A DNA stretch of 64,000 nucleotides from Amyloporia xantha. Taxonomy: Eukaryota; Basidiomycota; Agaricomycetes; Polyporales; Adustoporiaceae. The stretch spans positions 62,001 through 126,000 of the forward strand of contig JAYKKR010000019.1 in assembly GCA_036971615.1 (NCBI GenBank). Reading direction: 5' to 3'. Position numbers and translations under genes: made by a program. The notes under the pieces were generated by a model. It did not search any database. It was not told where the DNA came from and saw only the letters and a program-made list of their open reading frames with translations. This document shows, in pieces, positions 11,071 through 23,175 of this stretch (position 1 is the stretch's first letter; each line of letters opens with the position of its first letter).

Positions 11071-14000
11071 ATGGCTCCTTCGGCGGCTGCACCAGTCAAG
11101 AGTAGCTCGAGCGGGTCCTCCGACAAGCCTACCGCTCACAGACGAGTGGAGGACGACGAGGTGAAGCCCTATGTCATCGTGAGTGATCTCGGCAAGGGCA
11201 GCTTCGCTACAGTCTACCGCGGATACCACGAAGTAAGTAGCGAGGATCATGTCCGCTCACAATTCTTACATCTGACATGCCGATGTAGCAAACGCATCGG
11301 CCAGTTGCCATCAAGACTGTCAGCAGGGCAGGGCTCAGTCCGAAACTCTTCGACAATCTACACGGTGAGATAGAGATCCTCAAGTCCTTGCAGCATCGAC
11401 ACATCACAAGACTTCTTGATATCATTGTACGGGTTGAGTCTTCATTAGCATTCCAGTGTACTCACCACCCGTGCGTTTGGGCAGCGCGGCGACCGAAACA
11501 TCTATCTCATCATCGAGTTCTGCGCCGGAGGCGATCTCGCGAACTACATTCGGAAACGCGGTCGAGTGGAAGGGCTGGAGTATGTGCCGAATCCAGGCGC
11601 CGCTCTCACCTACTACCCACACCCTCGGACGGGTGGTCTGGACGAAATAGTGGTGCGAAGCTTCCTACGGCAACTTGGTGAGTGCGTTGTATCTTCTTTT
11701 GGACTGCGACCGTGACTCTGTATCGTCCATAGCGCGCGCACTGAAGTTTCTTCGCCACCGCAATCTTATCCACAGGGACATCAAACCACAGGTCAGCTAC
11801 TTCTCTTCCTGGGAGCCTGGGAGAAGCATTACTCACCTCCGCCTAGAATCTTCTCCTCAATCCCGCCTCTCAGGATGACTTGGAGAGGGGTCACCCACTC
11901 GGGGTTCCAATCCTCAAGGTGGCAGACTTTGGCTTCGCGCGGTCACTGCCTCAAGCTATGATGGCCGAGACGCTCTGCGGTTCTCCGTACGTGCTCTCTT
12001 CTCTCCATGCTGATCTGCTTCTCAAGATGATGTAGACTATACATGGCCCCCGAGATCCTGCGGTACGAGAAATACGACGCCAAGGCGGACCTCTGGTCTG
12101 TCGGCGCCGTGCTGTACGAAATGGCCGTGGGCAAGCCCCCGTTCCGCGCATCGAACCACATCGAGCTCATGAAGAAGATCGACACATCCAAGGGGATCAA
12201 GTTCCCCGACGAGGACCCTCAGGCGCAGTCGCGCGCCGCTGCCAGTGGGGAGGAGATCAAGCCTGTCCCGAGCGACGTGAAGAAGCTGATCCGCAGCCTC
12301 CTGAAGCGCATGCCCGCGGAACGCTGCAGCTTTGAAGACTTCTTCGGGAGCACGGCGATGGCTAAGTCCAAGTTCCCGCGGCCGGAGCCGTCGCAGGCCT
12401 GGGAAGACGACCAGCAGGAGTACACACCGGATGGGCGGCCTGTCGTCCCGGAGCACCATCGGGTGATCCCTCCGGAGGTGCTGGATCCCAAGGCTATGAT
12501 CCCGCCGAGTAAGTTCAACTTCAGGCGGCGGGAAGTGGTCAGCGGCGCACCTTCGCCGCAGGATGGGCCATCTCGAGCGAGGTGAGTCGTTTGTTCTTCA
12601 TGTGGCGAGGCACAAACTAACGCCATCTAGTCCGACGCATCATGGGACTGGTATCGCAGAGGTGTCGAGGTCACCACCGTCATCACCGGCTCAGGGCACG
12701 TCGGCACTGCCAAAGCCAGCGCCAGCCGCGGCAGAGGCATCTGCCATTCCTGGTGAGACCGAAGAAGACGGCCTACTGAGGCGCGAGTACGTGCTCGTCG
12801 GCGACAGGAGGGCGGTGGAGATGAACCGAGCAGTCGACGGTAAGGCTTTCCGACTTAGCGCAGCTGACACAGTTCAAGACGGATCTTCTGCATCTCCTAT
12901 AGAGATCAGCAATGCGCGGCGCCGACCGCTGCGTGACCGGCGGATGCAGCCTCCGCCGTCGCCGCTCGTCGAGGATGCGATGCGCAATGAGTATCCTGGC
13001 TTCGAAGGGCCATCGCCTGCGAGTGCAAACACGACCTTCCCCCCTCCGCCACATCCCAACGCGCCTCCGCTCTCGTCGTCTCCCTCCAGCATCGGCTCGC
13101 GCGCAGCTTCGAATCCGCTCACCCGCGCTCTCAACCTCGCGTCCAAGAAGCTGTTTGGCTCGTCGGGCTCCCGCTCATCACCATACTACAGAGAATACGC
13201 GCCTTCGGCGTCCTCGCCACGCCGGCAGACGATACTATCCGGGAGAACGCAAGGGCTGGGCCTGCAAGTGGGCGGCGAGCGGGACCCGATGGAAGACGAG
13301 CTGTTGGCGTCGTTGGAGGAGCTCGCACAGAAGACGGAGGTGCTAACACATTGGGCTGACGAGATGTACGAGTATGTCAAGGCGATCCCTCAGAGTAAGT
13401 CGCAGTATCTTCGGACGATCCCTTACATTTCCTGCTGACGGCGGTCGTAGAGCCTCTCCCAGATCCGACCAAGTTCACACGACGCGAAGGCGAGCCAGAA
13501 CGACACGCGGTAAAGAGAAAGAACGCAGACGTGCGGGCGGAGTACAACGCGATGACATGCGTCGCGTTGTACATGCTCCTCATGTCTTTCTCTCAGACCG
13601 GCGTGACGAAACTGTGCAACTACTATGAGCACTTGCAAATGCGCGATCCCGATGGCGAATGTGAAGTCAGCGAAGGATTCGACGAAGGTCTGTTGAGCTC
13701 CTATCCGACCAGCATAGTTAATTGATATGAATTGCTCTGGCAGCACTGACGTGGTTCGAGGACCACTTCAACAAGTGTCATGAACGCGCAGCACTCGTCA
13801 AGACCTGGCTTCCAGCTCAATACACAGGTCCACCGACGTTCCTCGATCAGTTGGTATATGATCGCGCGCTCATGCTGGTATGTCTCCTCATACTGTTTCT
13901 GCCTTCTTCACGATCTGACGCTTTCCGCAGAGTCGCACTGCTGCCCGTAAAGAGCTGTTCGATCAGGCCACGTCTCCGGACGAGTGTGAGAAGCTGTACG

Positions 14001-14344
14001 AGGAATCCTTGTGGTGTCTATACGCCTTGCAAGACGACCTCTTGCAGAAAGATAACCCATTCATGGACGAGGATCGGGCGACTATCACGACCTGTGCGTG
14101 GACATGGCCGCTTATGGGCTGCTGTCTCTTTCTCGCTAGTTGGACCATGCACTGACCGCTCACCTTCTGAACAGGGATCAAGCGGACGAAGCTGCGGCTG
14201 GTGAGGTGTCGTGTACGAATGGGCATGAACGACCGTGACCGCCTCAAAGATGCGCGATTGGACAAGAACCTCGATGATGTACAGCGCGACCCCCCACCCT
14301 GGGAGGTCCCTGTGCTAGAGCGACGCGACTCTACCTCGCGGTAA
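11071..14344 (+). CDS. ATG1: Autophagy-initiating serine/threonine kinase ATG1 (ULK1 family)
   Basis: Kinase of the Atg1-Atg13-Atg17 complex that starts autophagosome formation. Twelve exons (11071-11232, 11289-11426, 11485-11677, 11733-11791, 11847-11986, 12036-12581, 12631-12839, 12903-13394, 13451-13687, 13744-13877, 13931-14093, 14175-14344) sum to 880 residues in frame. The kinase domain shows [38 protein letters not shown], and the APE motif in [12 protein letters not shown] Pro/Ser-rich middle and the conserved [15 protein letters not shown] block follow. The C-terminal helical region, with [20 protein letters not shown] and [15 protein letters not shown], is the Atg13-binding tandem MIT part. 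The intron 12840-12902 is a multiple of three without a stop, so its retention would add 21 residues. Confidence 0.95.
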
Positions 14345-14623
14345 TCGTTACTTTCCTCGAGCCGTCTTTTTCCATCTGCGCCGCCGTATCTTCACTCTGT
14401 ATTATTCATTAGATGACATTGTACTTGTAATTAAGCATCATTTTGGGTTAAGTGTTTCCTTACTGTGCATCATTCGGATTACATGGACGAACACGCATAC
14501 GATTTCTTTGCTCTCTCGCACTGTACTGATATATTATGCCTATGTTCTGTGTCGTGCATACTGCTTGTATGCATTGCATTATTTCTGTAACGTTTACGTA
14601 CGAAGGATCAATACATCGAAGAG

Positions 14624-15707
14624 TTAGAACTCGAAGCTCTTGTTCAAATCTTCGTGAAGATGCTCTCGCATGCCTGGAGGTAGCTTGGGCTCCTTGCCAT
14701 CTGCAATATATCCTGGACTTCAGCGTCAGTTTTGATATTGGTGATAGAAGATTGCAATGCGTACGGAATGGCATCTCGACGCCCTCCTTGGCATTGAAAG
14801 TAATAGTTGGATGATCCTATCGTAGCATGCGTAAACGATCTCGAATTAAGATGAGAAGGGCTCACGGACCACATAGGGTATTTTCGAGATGGGTACTACA
14901 GTGGGGAGAGGGAAGGGGAGTCATCAGTGAAGGAAATGAAACCGAGGCTCGAGTCAATAGACCTACTTTTGTCTTCGACTACCAACTTTGTCACACCTAG
15001 AGCTGTATCCGTCGTCATTTGAACGGGACCCAGGTGCCGAGTCGGGAATCCCAATACGCGCAGTTCGGATGTCCTGTCGCGAGGTGGATCGTCACCTACA
15101 TCTCCATAAATTAAGTGTGTCGATCGGCTGCGTGGAACCTACCGAGGATTCCCTACGGATGGAAGAGCCGCGTAAGCTTCACGAGGCCCACAACCATGCG
15201 ATCGTCTCTAATGCATGACGGTGCTGAGAGAGAACCTACCCCGAACAGGAACCAAGCGAAACGGCCATCCCCATCGTCTGGCGAAAGTTCTTTCTCGGCT
15301 TTGGGATCGAGGAGACAGACTTTCTCCATGGGCACACCCGAGCGTTCCATCAGTTGCAACACTGACAGAGTATGGGCTGACGCTTCAGCTAAAGCGTTGT
15401 TTTTTTCGCCTTGCAGGAATAGAGCCGACAGTGTGCTTGACGACGATTCTGTGAGGTGGGTGAAATGGACATGCCCATTTCTGCCCGCAAAGGCACGCAT
15501 ATGCTGAAGAAGATATAAAATCCGGAAAACATGCGTGAGGTATTAAGAAAAACCAGCATACCATATATTCTAGTTCTACCCATTTTGGAATGGCCTTTGA
15601 CGTATTTTCGTCTTCTTCCATATGTTCTGTGCTGTATGAATCGGACGCTGGCCTGGCCGCACTGTATACCGACAGATTCACTTACCGATAACATACGTGA
15701 ACTCCAT
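14624..15707 (-). CDS. SFM1: SPOUT-fold protein arginine methyltransferase (Rps3 methylase family)
   Basis: In yeast Sfm1 methylates an arginine of ribosomal protein uS3 (Rps3). The minus-strand model begins MEFTYVIEHMEEDE and continues with PKWVELEYM, VCLLDPKAEKELSPDD, FAWFLFGGILGDDPPRDRTS, PVQMTTDTALGVTKLVVEDK, IPYVDHPTITF and EGVEMPFRYIADGKEPKLPP, ending NKSFEF. These are the SPOUT SAM-binding blocks of the family. At least eight exons are used. One of them, 15152-15143, is a 10-base microexon encoding the GIL of FGGILGDD. All joints are GT-AG. The start at 15707 gives the family N-terminus. Confidence 0.92.
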
Positions 15708-15826
15708 AGCGATGGCCTACTTGCAGCTTAAGTGTTTCAGAATGGTCTCTGAGGGCTGAAACTCTGCCCCGCACTAATTTTTGGACTTATTGCTTGTTAT
15801 CCTTCAGGGCAATAGTCCGGGCGATA

Positions 15827-16323
15827 AGGACCCCGGCGAACCCCCCAGGAGCTTTGATCCCGAAAAAGCCATTTTCGGACCTGGCGAACATGCCCTTTTC
15901 GGACCAAAAAAATCAAACCTCGCGCGAAGGAGGCCAAATTCGGTCCAAAATGGGATCGGACCTACATCAAGTATTCAACCGGTCTCCATAATCTCCATAT
16001 TGACCCGAGCGACTGCCTAATATGTGCAGGTGCCGCGGTGTCGCCTAGATAGTAGAGGCGTCTGGTAGCAACATGGTCTGAGTACTCACGCCTGGTTGGG
16101 AAATTTTGGGGACTACAGTACCGGACAGGCCCCAAATCAGGTGGTCCTTTCGGACTTTGGAGATCGGACATAGCGCTGAGAGGTGCGTTTTCGGACCACT
16201 TTGGATTGGACTTGTCGGCCCATGGACCCCCATTTTCGGACTTTTGGATCAAACATTTTGGGTCTGGGACCCACATTTTCGGACTTTAGGGATCAAAGCT
16301 CTGTGGGGGTTCGCCGGGGTCCT
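15827..16323. mobile_element. hAT-like non-autonomous element with 8-base target duplication
   Basis: Left end AGGACCCCGGCGAACCCCC and right end GGGGGTTCGCCGGGGTCCT are perfect 19-base inverted termini. The similarity continues imperfectly inward (AGCTTTGATCCC and its inverse). The same 8 bases, GGGCGATA, stand immediately outside both ends (15819-15826 and 16324-16331). An 8-base duplication fits hAT-type transposition. The 497-base interior has repeated CATTTTCGGAC-type words in both orientations and no coding frame. Confidence 0.88.
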
Positions 16324-16331
16324 GGGCGATA

Positions 16332-16865
16332 TGAACTTGAAGTACTGCTTGGTCATGTTTGGCTTCCTCCTAAAAGTGGAAGGTCCACAAGATACTCATA
16401 CCACACATCGAAAACCAGCCGGAGTTCAACGTTCACGTTCAACGTTCAACGATATCGGAAAGCCTCATGATTCACGTCTTTCATCTATGTTCTCATTTAT
16501 GACCTGCAAGGGCAGAAGTAGGAAACACCGGCGTCCTACTAACAGACCTCATCATAGCCCGCAGCGCGTAGCACTCACATCCGCAGGATCGTCAAAGCGG
16601 CCCTGACGCTCCTCTAATACCAAGCTGTCGTATGTAGATCGCTCCGCAGGGCGCAGCGCGCGTATGGACTGCGCCGCCCATGCAGACATTATCATGTTAT
16701 TTGCATGCTCATTGCTATCGTATCATCTCCTCATCACGCAAGCGCCCGGCTACGGCGTATAGTGAGAAGGTTCCTACCGCAGCAGGCCCGACGTGGTCTC
16801 GCCCGCGTCCAGCATACAGTACTTAACGGCGTGCATCGATGCGAGTTCCATAAAACAATCCCCGA
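16332..16865. other. Intergenic region between the hAT-like element and the GNAT gene
   Basis: No gene recognised. A short tandem of the word AACGTTCA is seen near 16,425-16,450. The right part should contain the promoter of the acetyltransferase gene. Confidence 0.35.
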
Positions 16866-18165
16866 ATGGAGAAGAAGGCGCACCGGGTTCAACATCTATA
16901 CGACTTCATCCCCGCCGAGGCGGACCTCAAGCTCGGCGGGCTCGAGAGCCTGAACTCGGAAAAGGTGCACTTATTCGCGCATGATAACTCGGAAGTGAGG
17001 GTCAAGCGGTTGAAGTATTGTGAGTGCCGATTCCTCCCCTGGCTCCTGGAGATGCAGCAGCCGCCAAACCAGAGAGCTCGTGAAAATACGTATACATTGA
17101 CTGGGCTGAACGCACGACACAGCGCAGATCCCCCGGGCTCTGCGCACTTATGAGTCCACGGGCCCAGAGACAGACCCGGTGGCCAGCTATATCGAGGATA
17201 CCCCGGTGAGTACCACCTGCCGGGTATACGCGCATGAGGGCCCAGAGCAGCGCTGACCTCCCCATCTTCATTCCTGCCAATGTGACTGCGCGCTCGTGCT
17301 CGTCAATTCGTATTGATGCGAACAGGATGCGGAAAAGACGCGGCTCACAGAGTTCATCACCACCCTCAGAACCACGATGGTACTCGCGATTGATGTGCGC
17401 TCGCGCCGGGCGTTCACTGTCCACCGGGGGGATGGGCTCGTGACGCGGTGAGTATTCTTGCTTCAGCGGCGGTGTGGTATCGCGGCATGTGCTAAACACT
17501 GAATCCCGGATGTTAAAATGCGGCCTGGAACGAACAGCCACCCACCAGGTCCGGAAAGCAAGGAGCGCAAGGCCCTCATGGCCCTATACAAGAAGTTGCC
17601 CTCATCCCTGACTCCACAGCAACGCAAGGTATGCCCACCCCTTTCTCGATAATTCCCCAATGCAGATCGACGTACTTTTCGTATGCGTTCGCGCCTGCAG
17701 AGACTAGCGGAATTCAGGGAAAAGCTGGACGAGGCGAGCAAGGCGGCGTTAGGCGAGAGGCTCGACGAGATGTACGAGTTGACAGGCCTAGTAACAAGGA
17801 CGGAGAAACGGGGGAGGGGGTACGGGACCGCATTGGTGGCTAGCGTGACGGCAAAGGTGCGTATGGGGCCCATACCCCTCGGTGTTTGCGTCGCTCATCG
17901 AAGGCATTCCACAGGCCGACGCAGAAGGCCGCGCAACATGGCTCTGCTCGTCCAACCTAGTGAACACGGCTTTCTATGAGCAGTGCGGGTTCGTGGGCGT
18001 GAAAGACTTTACGCTGGGAGATGATCCAACGTGGACGAAGCCGCCTGTGATCGCCCGGGTGGTGAGTGATCTTCGTATCTTCCTATTTTTTTCTGCTTCC
18101 CGTCAGGATGTATTTGGCTGACCTCGTGATAGATGGTCAGAGAGCCGGGCGGGAGTGGAAATTAA
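16866..18165 (+). CDS. GNAT-family N-acetyltransferase
   Basis: Predicted acetyl-CoA dependent transferase, substrate unknown. Exons 16866-17019, 17123-17205, 17326-17447, 17538-17628, 17701-17856, 17915-18061 and 18133-18165 join in frame to 261 residues. The acetyl-CoA loop is visible as RGRGYGTALV (the R/Q-x-x-G-x-G/A pattern), followed by the terminal beta/alpha unit WLCSSNLVNTAFYEQCGFVG. The last exon adds only MVREPGGSGN. The middle contains a charged helix (SKERKALMALYKKL) upstream of the GNAT core. The first ATG that opens the frame was taken as start; an upstream exon cannot be excluded. Confidence 0.85.
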
Positions 18166-19821
18166 ACTTCTCTTCCTTGCAGAAATAGAGCCGCGATGTG
18201 TTGAGTCGCGATCGTGCGACTCGGACAAGCCGCAAGTTCACAGGAGCATGTTGCAAGTATCTCTACCAAACAATTCGACAGCAGATGGATAAGTGAAACA
18301 ATGATGATCATCCGAAACACGTTTGTGAATCTAGCCCAATGTGACCCAACGCGACGCGTCCCCCTTATAAGCTCAAGGCCTCATTGACCGTCAGGGTGCC
18401 TACTTACATGTCATGTAGTCATCCCGAATTATATACGGAATGCGTGTGCAATCTTCCTTGCAAGTCGTATTCCGTAACAATTTCTGCTGCAAATTTGCAT
18501 TCAACGAAGGCGCGCGATTTTTATTTCTCTACGAGGCCTTCTGTCACGCCCCTGAAGCTGTTTAATCCTGTGCAAGAGAAATAACGTCAAGACAATAATT
18601 GGTATGGAAAGTGTTTTAACTGATGAATAAGAGACAGAGCGATGACTCGGCCAAAAGCGTCGTACAAGCATCGGAATCTACCGATCGCTAAGATGATTGA
18701 ATGATATTGGGACATCTGCACCTTCTTGGCAGCCCAGTGAGACGACCTTTTCAGCTTGTATGGTGAGAGAAAATGCCAATGAACTGATTCAAAGGTGACC
18801 ATCAGCACAAAACGCAACGCAGCCACGATCGCTCACAGACAGAGAAATCCCTGCTGGGAACAACCGTCGCTGGGGTGCACCTTGGGCATGATACTGTGCC
18901 GAAGTCGGAAGTTCCAGTACGTAGCGTAATGGTGTCGTCAGAACCGTCAGAGGTGCAGATATCGCGTAGCTGGCTGCTTGTCCCTCTGTTCGGGTTGTCG
19001 ATGTGCCGTTGACACGTATCCGATGGTGACTGAATGCTGTGAGGCAGAGGAGATGAAGGAGGCGGGGGCGACGACGGGCTGGGAACGGTACTTGTGGGAG
19101 AGGATCAGACGACGGGTCGCTAGCAGCACCTGCGGGAGCAAACCGGTCAGGCTGACTTCTACTCTCCATCTTGCCTATGAGGTATGTCAGCTCATATCCA
19201 AACATTTTGTCTGTCAGAGAAAGCAGACATACCAGTGTCGACTCTTTAGCGAATGCAGTGAAGATGAAGAACCCCACGCTGGCGTATCGAGGGACTTGCC
19301 GATGTCGGGTGTCTTCTTGCGCTTCGCGGGCACCTTGACGCTTCGCTCGGGGATGCCCTCCACAAGAGTTCTCCCAGAGCAATCTCGCGATCCAGGTATG
19401 GAATACGTCTGGCTGGCCAATAAGCCCAGCGCGATAGGACCATTGACATGCCCTGAAAGAGAGGTGTTGGTGTCTTCTCTTCCAGGACATCCCCGTACGT
19501 CCATCTGACATGCCCTGAAAGAGAGGTGCTGGTGTCTTCCCTTCCATGACATGCCCGTACGTCCATCAGCACATACGGTGCATGTTGCTGGACGGGTTGC
19601 TAAATGAGTACGAAAGGACATTGCGGGATTAAAGGGGTGTACTGACCAGCACCGCGCGGTGCCCGGGTTGTGGAGAGGGTCTCCAGAAGACATCTGGCTG
19701 CCCACCGACAAGCGCGGACGCGCAGATGAAGAAGTATGGTATAGGAGGAGTGGTAATGAGTCCGGACGTGAACACTTGATAAAAGCGAGTCGTCGCCGTC
19801 GTCGTGAGCTCGTCATCGAAT
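18166..19821 (-). other. Possible minus-strand gene, structure unresolved
   Basis: A TATA-like box (TATAAATA, plus-strand 19,888-19,895) points leftward, with an ATG at 19,821 downstream. Several splice-like sites follow, and different splice choices keep different frames open. One choice passes through a basic stretch (KVPAKRKKTPDIGKSLDTPA), another through a hydrophobic stretch (VGFFIFTAFAKESTL). I cannot choose a model and do not recognise a family. The part 18,166-18,780 shows nothing. The locus contains the 62-base tandem duplication listed separately. Confidence 0.3.
19445..19568. repeat. 62-base tandem duplication
   Basis: Two adjacent copies start at 19,445 and 19,507, each beginning GACATGCCCTGAAAGAGAGG and ending CCGTACGTCCATC, with few mismatches. 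On the minus strand each unit looks like a 16-base exon (GGCATGTCAGATGGAC) followed by a 46-base intron, from GTACGG to TTTCAG. The duplication would thus copy an exon-intron unit. Confidence 0.85.
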
Positions 19822-21553
19822 GCGAAAATGCTAGAAGTGTTGGTGAAGGTAGAGGGGAATGGGGGATTGAGAGAGAGGGAAGCCTGTATTTATACGTGCG
19901 AACAATGGGCCAGTGGCCGCAGAAATAGGCCACGCAAGTGGCGCAAAGCGTTGCTCCTAAGCAACAGGTGGTCCAAGCGGCGTGGCTGACGCGGGCCCCA
20001 TTGAATGTACAGCGCTGCTTGGACCGGCCGCGATCTAAATCAAAGGTCAAAGCAGAAAGTTATCGTCATCAACCTCAGACACAACGGGCGTGGGCTGAGA
20101 GGAGGAACATGGCTTAGGAGGTAGTGTTTGACTCAGTACTTCTGCTGAGCGACGTGACTCCAGAGGAGAACGGCCTCTTGCACGCGCCATATACACATCT
20201 CATCATGCCTTCGCGTCTTCGCGGTGGGTTTGAGAAGGCTTGAATACTACGTCCGCCGCCGATGTTGGACCGGATGGAGGATGCACCACAACCCCTGAAT
20301 GCGAGTAGTGATACTGGTACGTTGAGGGCATCCAATGAAATTGCACCACCGAAGAGAGCTCTGGAACGCCATTATACGCTTTTCAGCATAGAAGTAGTCG
20401 CTCACGATGTGGAGGAGGGACGACACTTAGCCTGTTGGTCCGTAAAAATCAAAAGGAATACTGATAGAACGACGACGCTGGCCACAAACAGGCACACAAC
20501 CCCGACAGATTGACGGGCTCTATACTGATATGTTTTGCTGGGCCACGATCATTCATGTGGTATGACGTTCTGGCGGTCTATGTTCATGATGACAATATCC
20601 AGCGGTCAGATGCGCAGGAGTACATAATGGGTTGTATGAGCCGGGATATCTACACAGAGATACAAGAGATTTCCAAACCAATCGGAGTCGAGGGGAGTAA
20701 CAGAAACGGTGACTGAGTACTGAGTGCTCATGTGTGCCCATGGTATGGCCGAGCTGGTGGTTTGAGGACAGGAGGCCGAAGTCAATCATTTTGTTTGCCT
20801 GTCTCGTCATTGTGCGATATCAACGAGCAATTTCGAGGTTTACAGAGACATAATATCATGAACGTCGAGGTCGAGGTTGAAGGCCTTCGAAGGCTGGTTC
20901 AAGTTGAAGTTTCCTAATAGACGCCCGAATCATTCACAGCTGGTGACAATGTTGTGTCAACGTATTTCCCGGTGTACAGCCGTCTTAATGCTACCCTTTA
21001 CTACTTATTCTGCTATTCAATTCGACGACAGAAAGGAGCCGTCTGAATGCTGGACGTGAATACGCAACTTTCACGTATGGTATCTCATTAATATAATAGG
21101 TGAGTAGAGGTACGTCGTGCAGTGATGTCTGCGTCGACAGTCTGACAGTGGGCGTTGATGGTCAGCCTGATGGACCATAGCCACCTCTTCGCCCTCTTGA
21201 ATCCTCTTAGAATGGCGCTTGAAACATCCCACCATTCGCACTGATAAACATTTCCCTTGCAATGGTCAGGAACATTGCGAGTCGCGTGATGCTAATGTCC
21301 CTGTCAGATGTTATAACCACGCATCATTTATGCTACTGAAGTTGTATCAGGAGTAAGACCAACCGCACATGTTCAATCATTAGAGCACATGATTCTGGCG
21401 CACCCTGGTGTGCTTGGGGACAAATGGCGCGCGTACGTACCCTGTTCTGACTGTTTTATAACGTCCACTGTCGACATGGCATTTACGGCGAAGGTGTAGG
21501 CGTAGCTGGTGACCCGAATCGCGCAACTGCGTCTGCCTTCCACGGGATCAGTC
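19822..21553. other. Intergenic region upstream of the F-box gene
   Basis: Only short overlapping frames without recognisable domains. No repeat or RNA recognised. The right end should hold the promoter of the F-box gene at 21,554. Confidence 0.35.
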
Positions 21554-23175
21554 ATGGCTATGCTCAACGAAGACACGTCCTCCATCATTGTCTCCTACCT
21601 TTCCCCCCGCGATGCATGGCGCGTGGCCGCTACTTCTCGCAGCTTGTATTTCATCGCCAAACGACAGGCCCTCTCTGTCGTCGAGCTCCGGACACCCGAG
21701 GGTTTCAAGAAAGCGCACGAGTATCTGCTCGGTGACGTGCCCAATCGTTTGCATTGGGTGCGAGAGCTAAAGATCACTGTGAACTACATCCCAGGTCTCG
21801 CATCGCGGCTCGCAGACGTCATCGAAAACGCAGTTCTATTGACCCATATATCCATACGAACACCCCTTGACGCATGGGTCTGGACAGAACCCCGCGTCGG
21901 GCGTGCCCTGGAGAACTTGGAAGGCCTGCAAGAGCTTGAGCTACACGAAGTTGGGCAGCGCTCGCTAGAGGTCGTTTCTAATATGCGCAGTAGACCTCGT
22001 CGCTTACTTCTCAGAGGGGGGATGAAGAAACAGTACGTGACTCTTGGTGCACATACTACGTGGGTGGCTGGTCATATTGGCATGGCCGCGCTCTTGACCA
22101 GCATCTCCCACCACGACAATCTACAAATGCTAGATCTGGGATTCCGACAGGGCGTCCCGGCGGATCATCTGGACGCCCCGGAGGCTCCTGTGCAACACCT
22201 CTCCTCCATTCGCCATCTCAACTTCTCTGCGTTTTCCGATCATTGGCCCTCGTTGGATGACCTCCACCGTGCATTCCCAAACATCCGAACGCTCAGCCTT
22301 CAGGGCCCGAACATGGGACGTCTTAGTCCTGGGTCTGGGCGCCAGGCATGGTGGTCGCAGCTTGACTTTGTCCACGGCACGATCATGAATCTGGCTCATT
22401 GGGGCCTCCGGTGCCCCGTCCATCACCTGAACTTACCCATCTCCCGACCGCCTATCCCGATGGAGCGACGTGACCCCGCGGCCAGATTCATTCGCGGCAC
22501 CGGATTGATCTTGTCCGCGATAGAAGCCACGTCACCCGTCGTACTATCCTTGGACCCCCTCTCGCCTTTTCCCCCGCGTTTCGCAACAGACGCGCCTCTC
22601 TGGGTACAGATAGTCGACCTCGCGCCGAGATTGCGCGTGTTAGATCTGAACCTTTACACCTTCTGGCCATCAGCGAAGTTCCGTGATTGGATGGTACGTG
22701 CTTCATGTTCGACTGCGACCGGATCAAAGAACAGGACTCCATTTTAAAGTGCGCATTGCAGGGCAAGATACCTCCAGTCCTGCGACAGTCGCGTGTGGTC
22801 TGTATACAGCTCCGGGTGCGTGAAGAAGTCGTGTTCGCACAGGATCCGGCGGAGCTTGCCGAGTGTGTCCCTTCGCTGCGCTACATTGCGATCCTCAGCA
22901 CCGTGTCGGAACCGCGCGAGGGGGCTGTTCCGCCCCGTGGATTTCTAAAGAGTCCGTTTTGGAGATGGTGGCGAGTGATTGAGATTGAGGGACAGCGGAC
23001 TGTGCAGCCCATGACGACTGAGATGGGGGAGTATATCGCCACGCGGCTATATTCTCCCGAGTACGACTACGTGCGTGATGTGGACGGTACGTGGAGCTCA
23101 GCCAGTCACTCCTTGTGTCGATGGCCTTCATCAGACTGGCCTGTTGTAGATCCTGCGTTTTCTTCCTGCCTCTGA
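21554..23175 (+). CDS. F-box protein of unknown target
   Basis: Likely substrate adaptor of an SCF ubiquitin ligase. Exons 21554-22693, 22762-23086 and 23150-23175 give 496 residues. The N-terminus carries an F-box-like segment, NEDTSSIIVSYLSPRDAWRV followed by AATSRSLYFIAKR. The rest has leucine-rich spacing such as LQELELHEVGQRSLEVV, SIRHLNFSAFSDHWPSL and LAPRLRVLDLNLYTF, typical of the large, variable F-box families of agaricomycetes. The first ATG after an in-frame GTG was chosen. The last intron (63 bases) keeps frame if retained. Target unknown. Confidence 0.8.

Noticed and set aside
20262..20917. Short plus-strand frames as genes
   Set aside because: No start context, no domain and no splice support.
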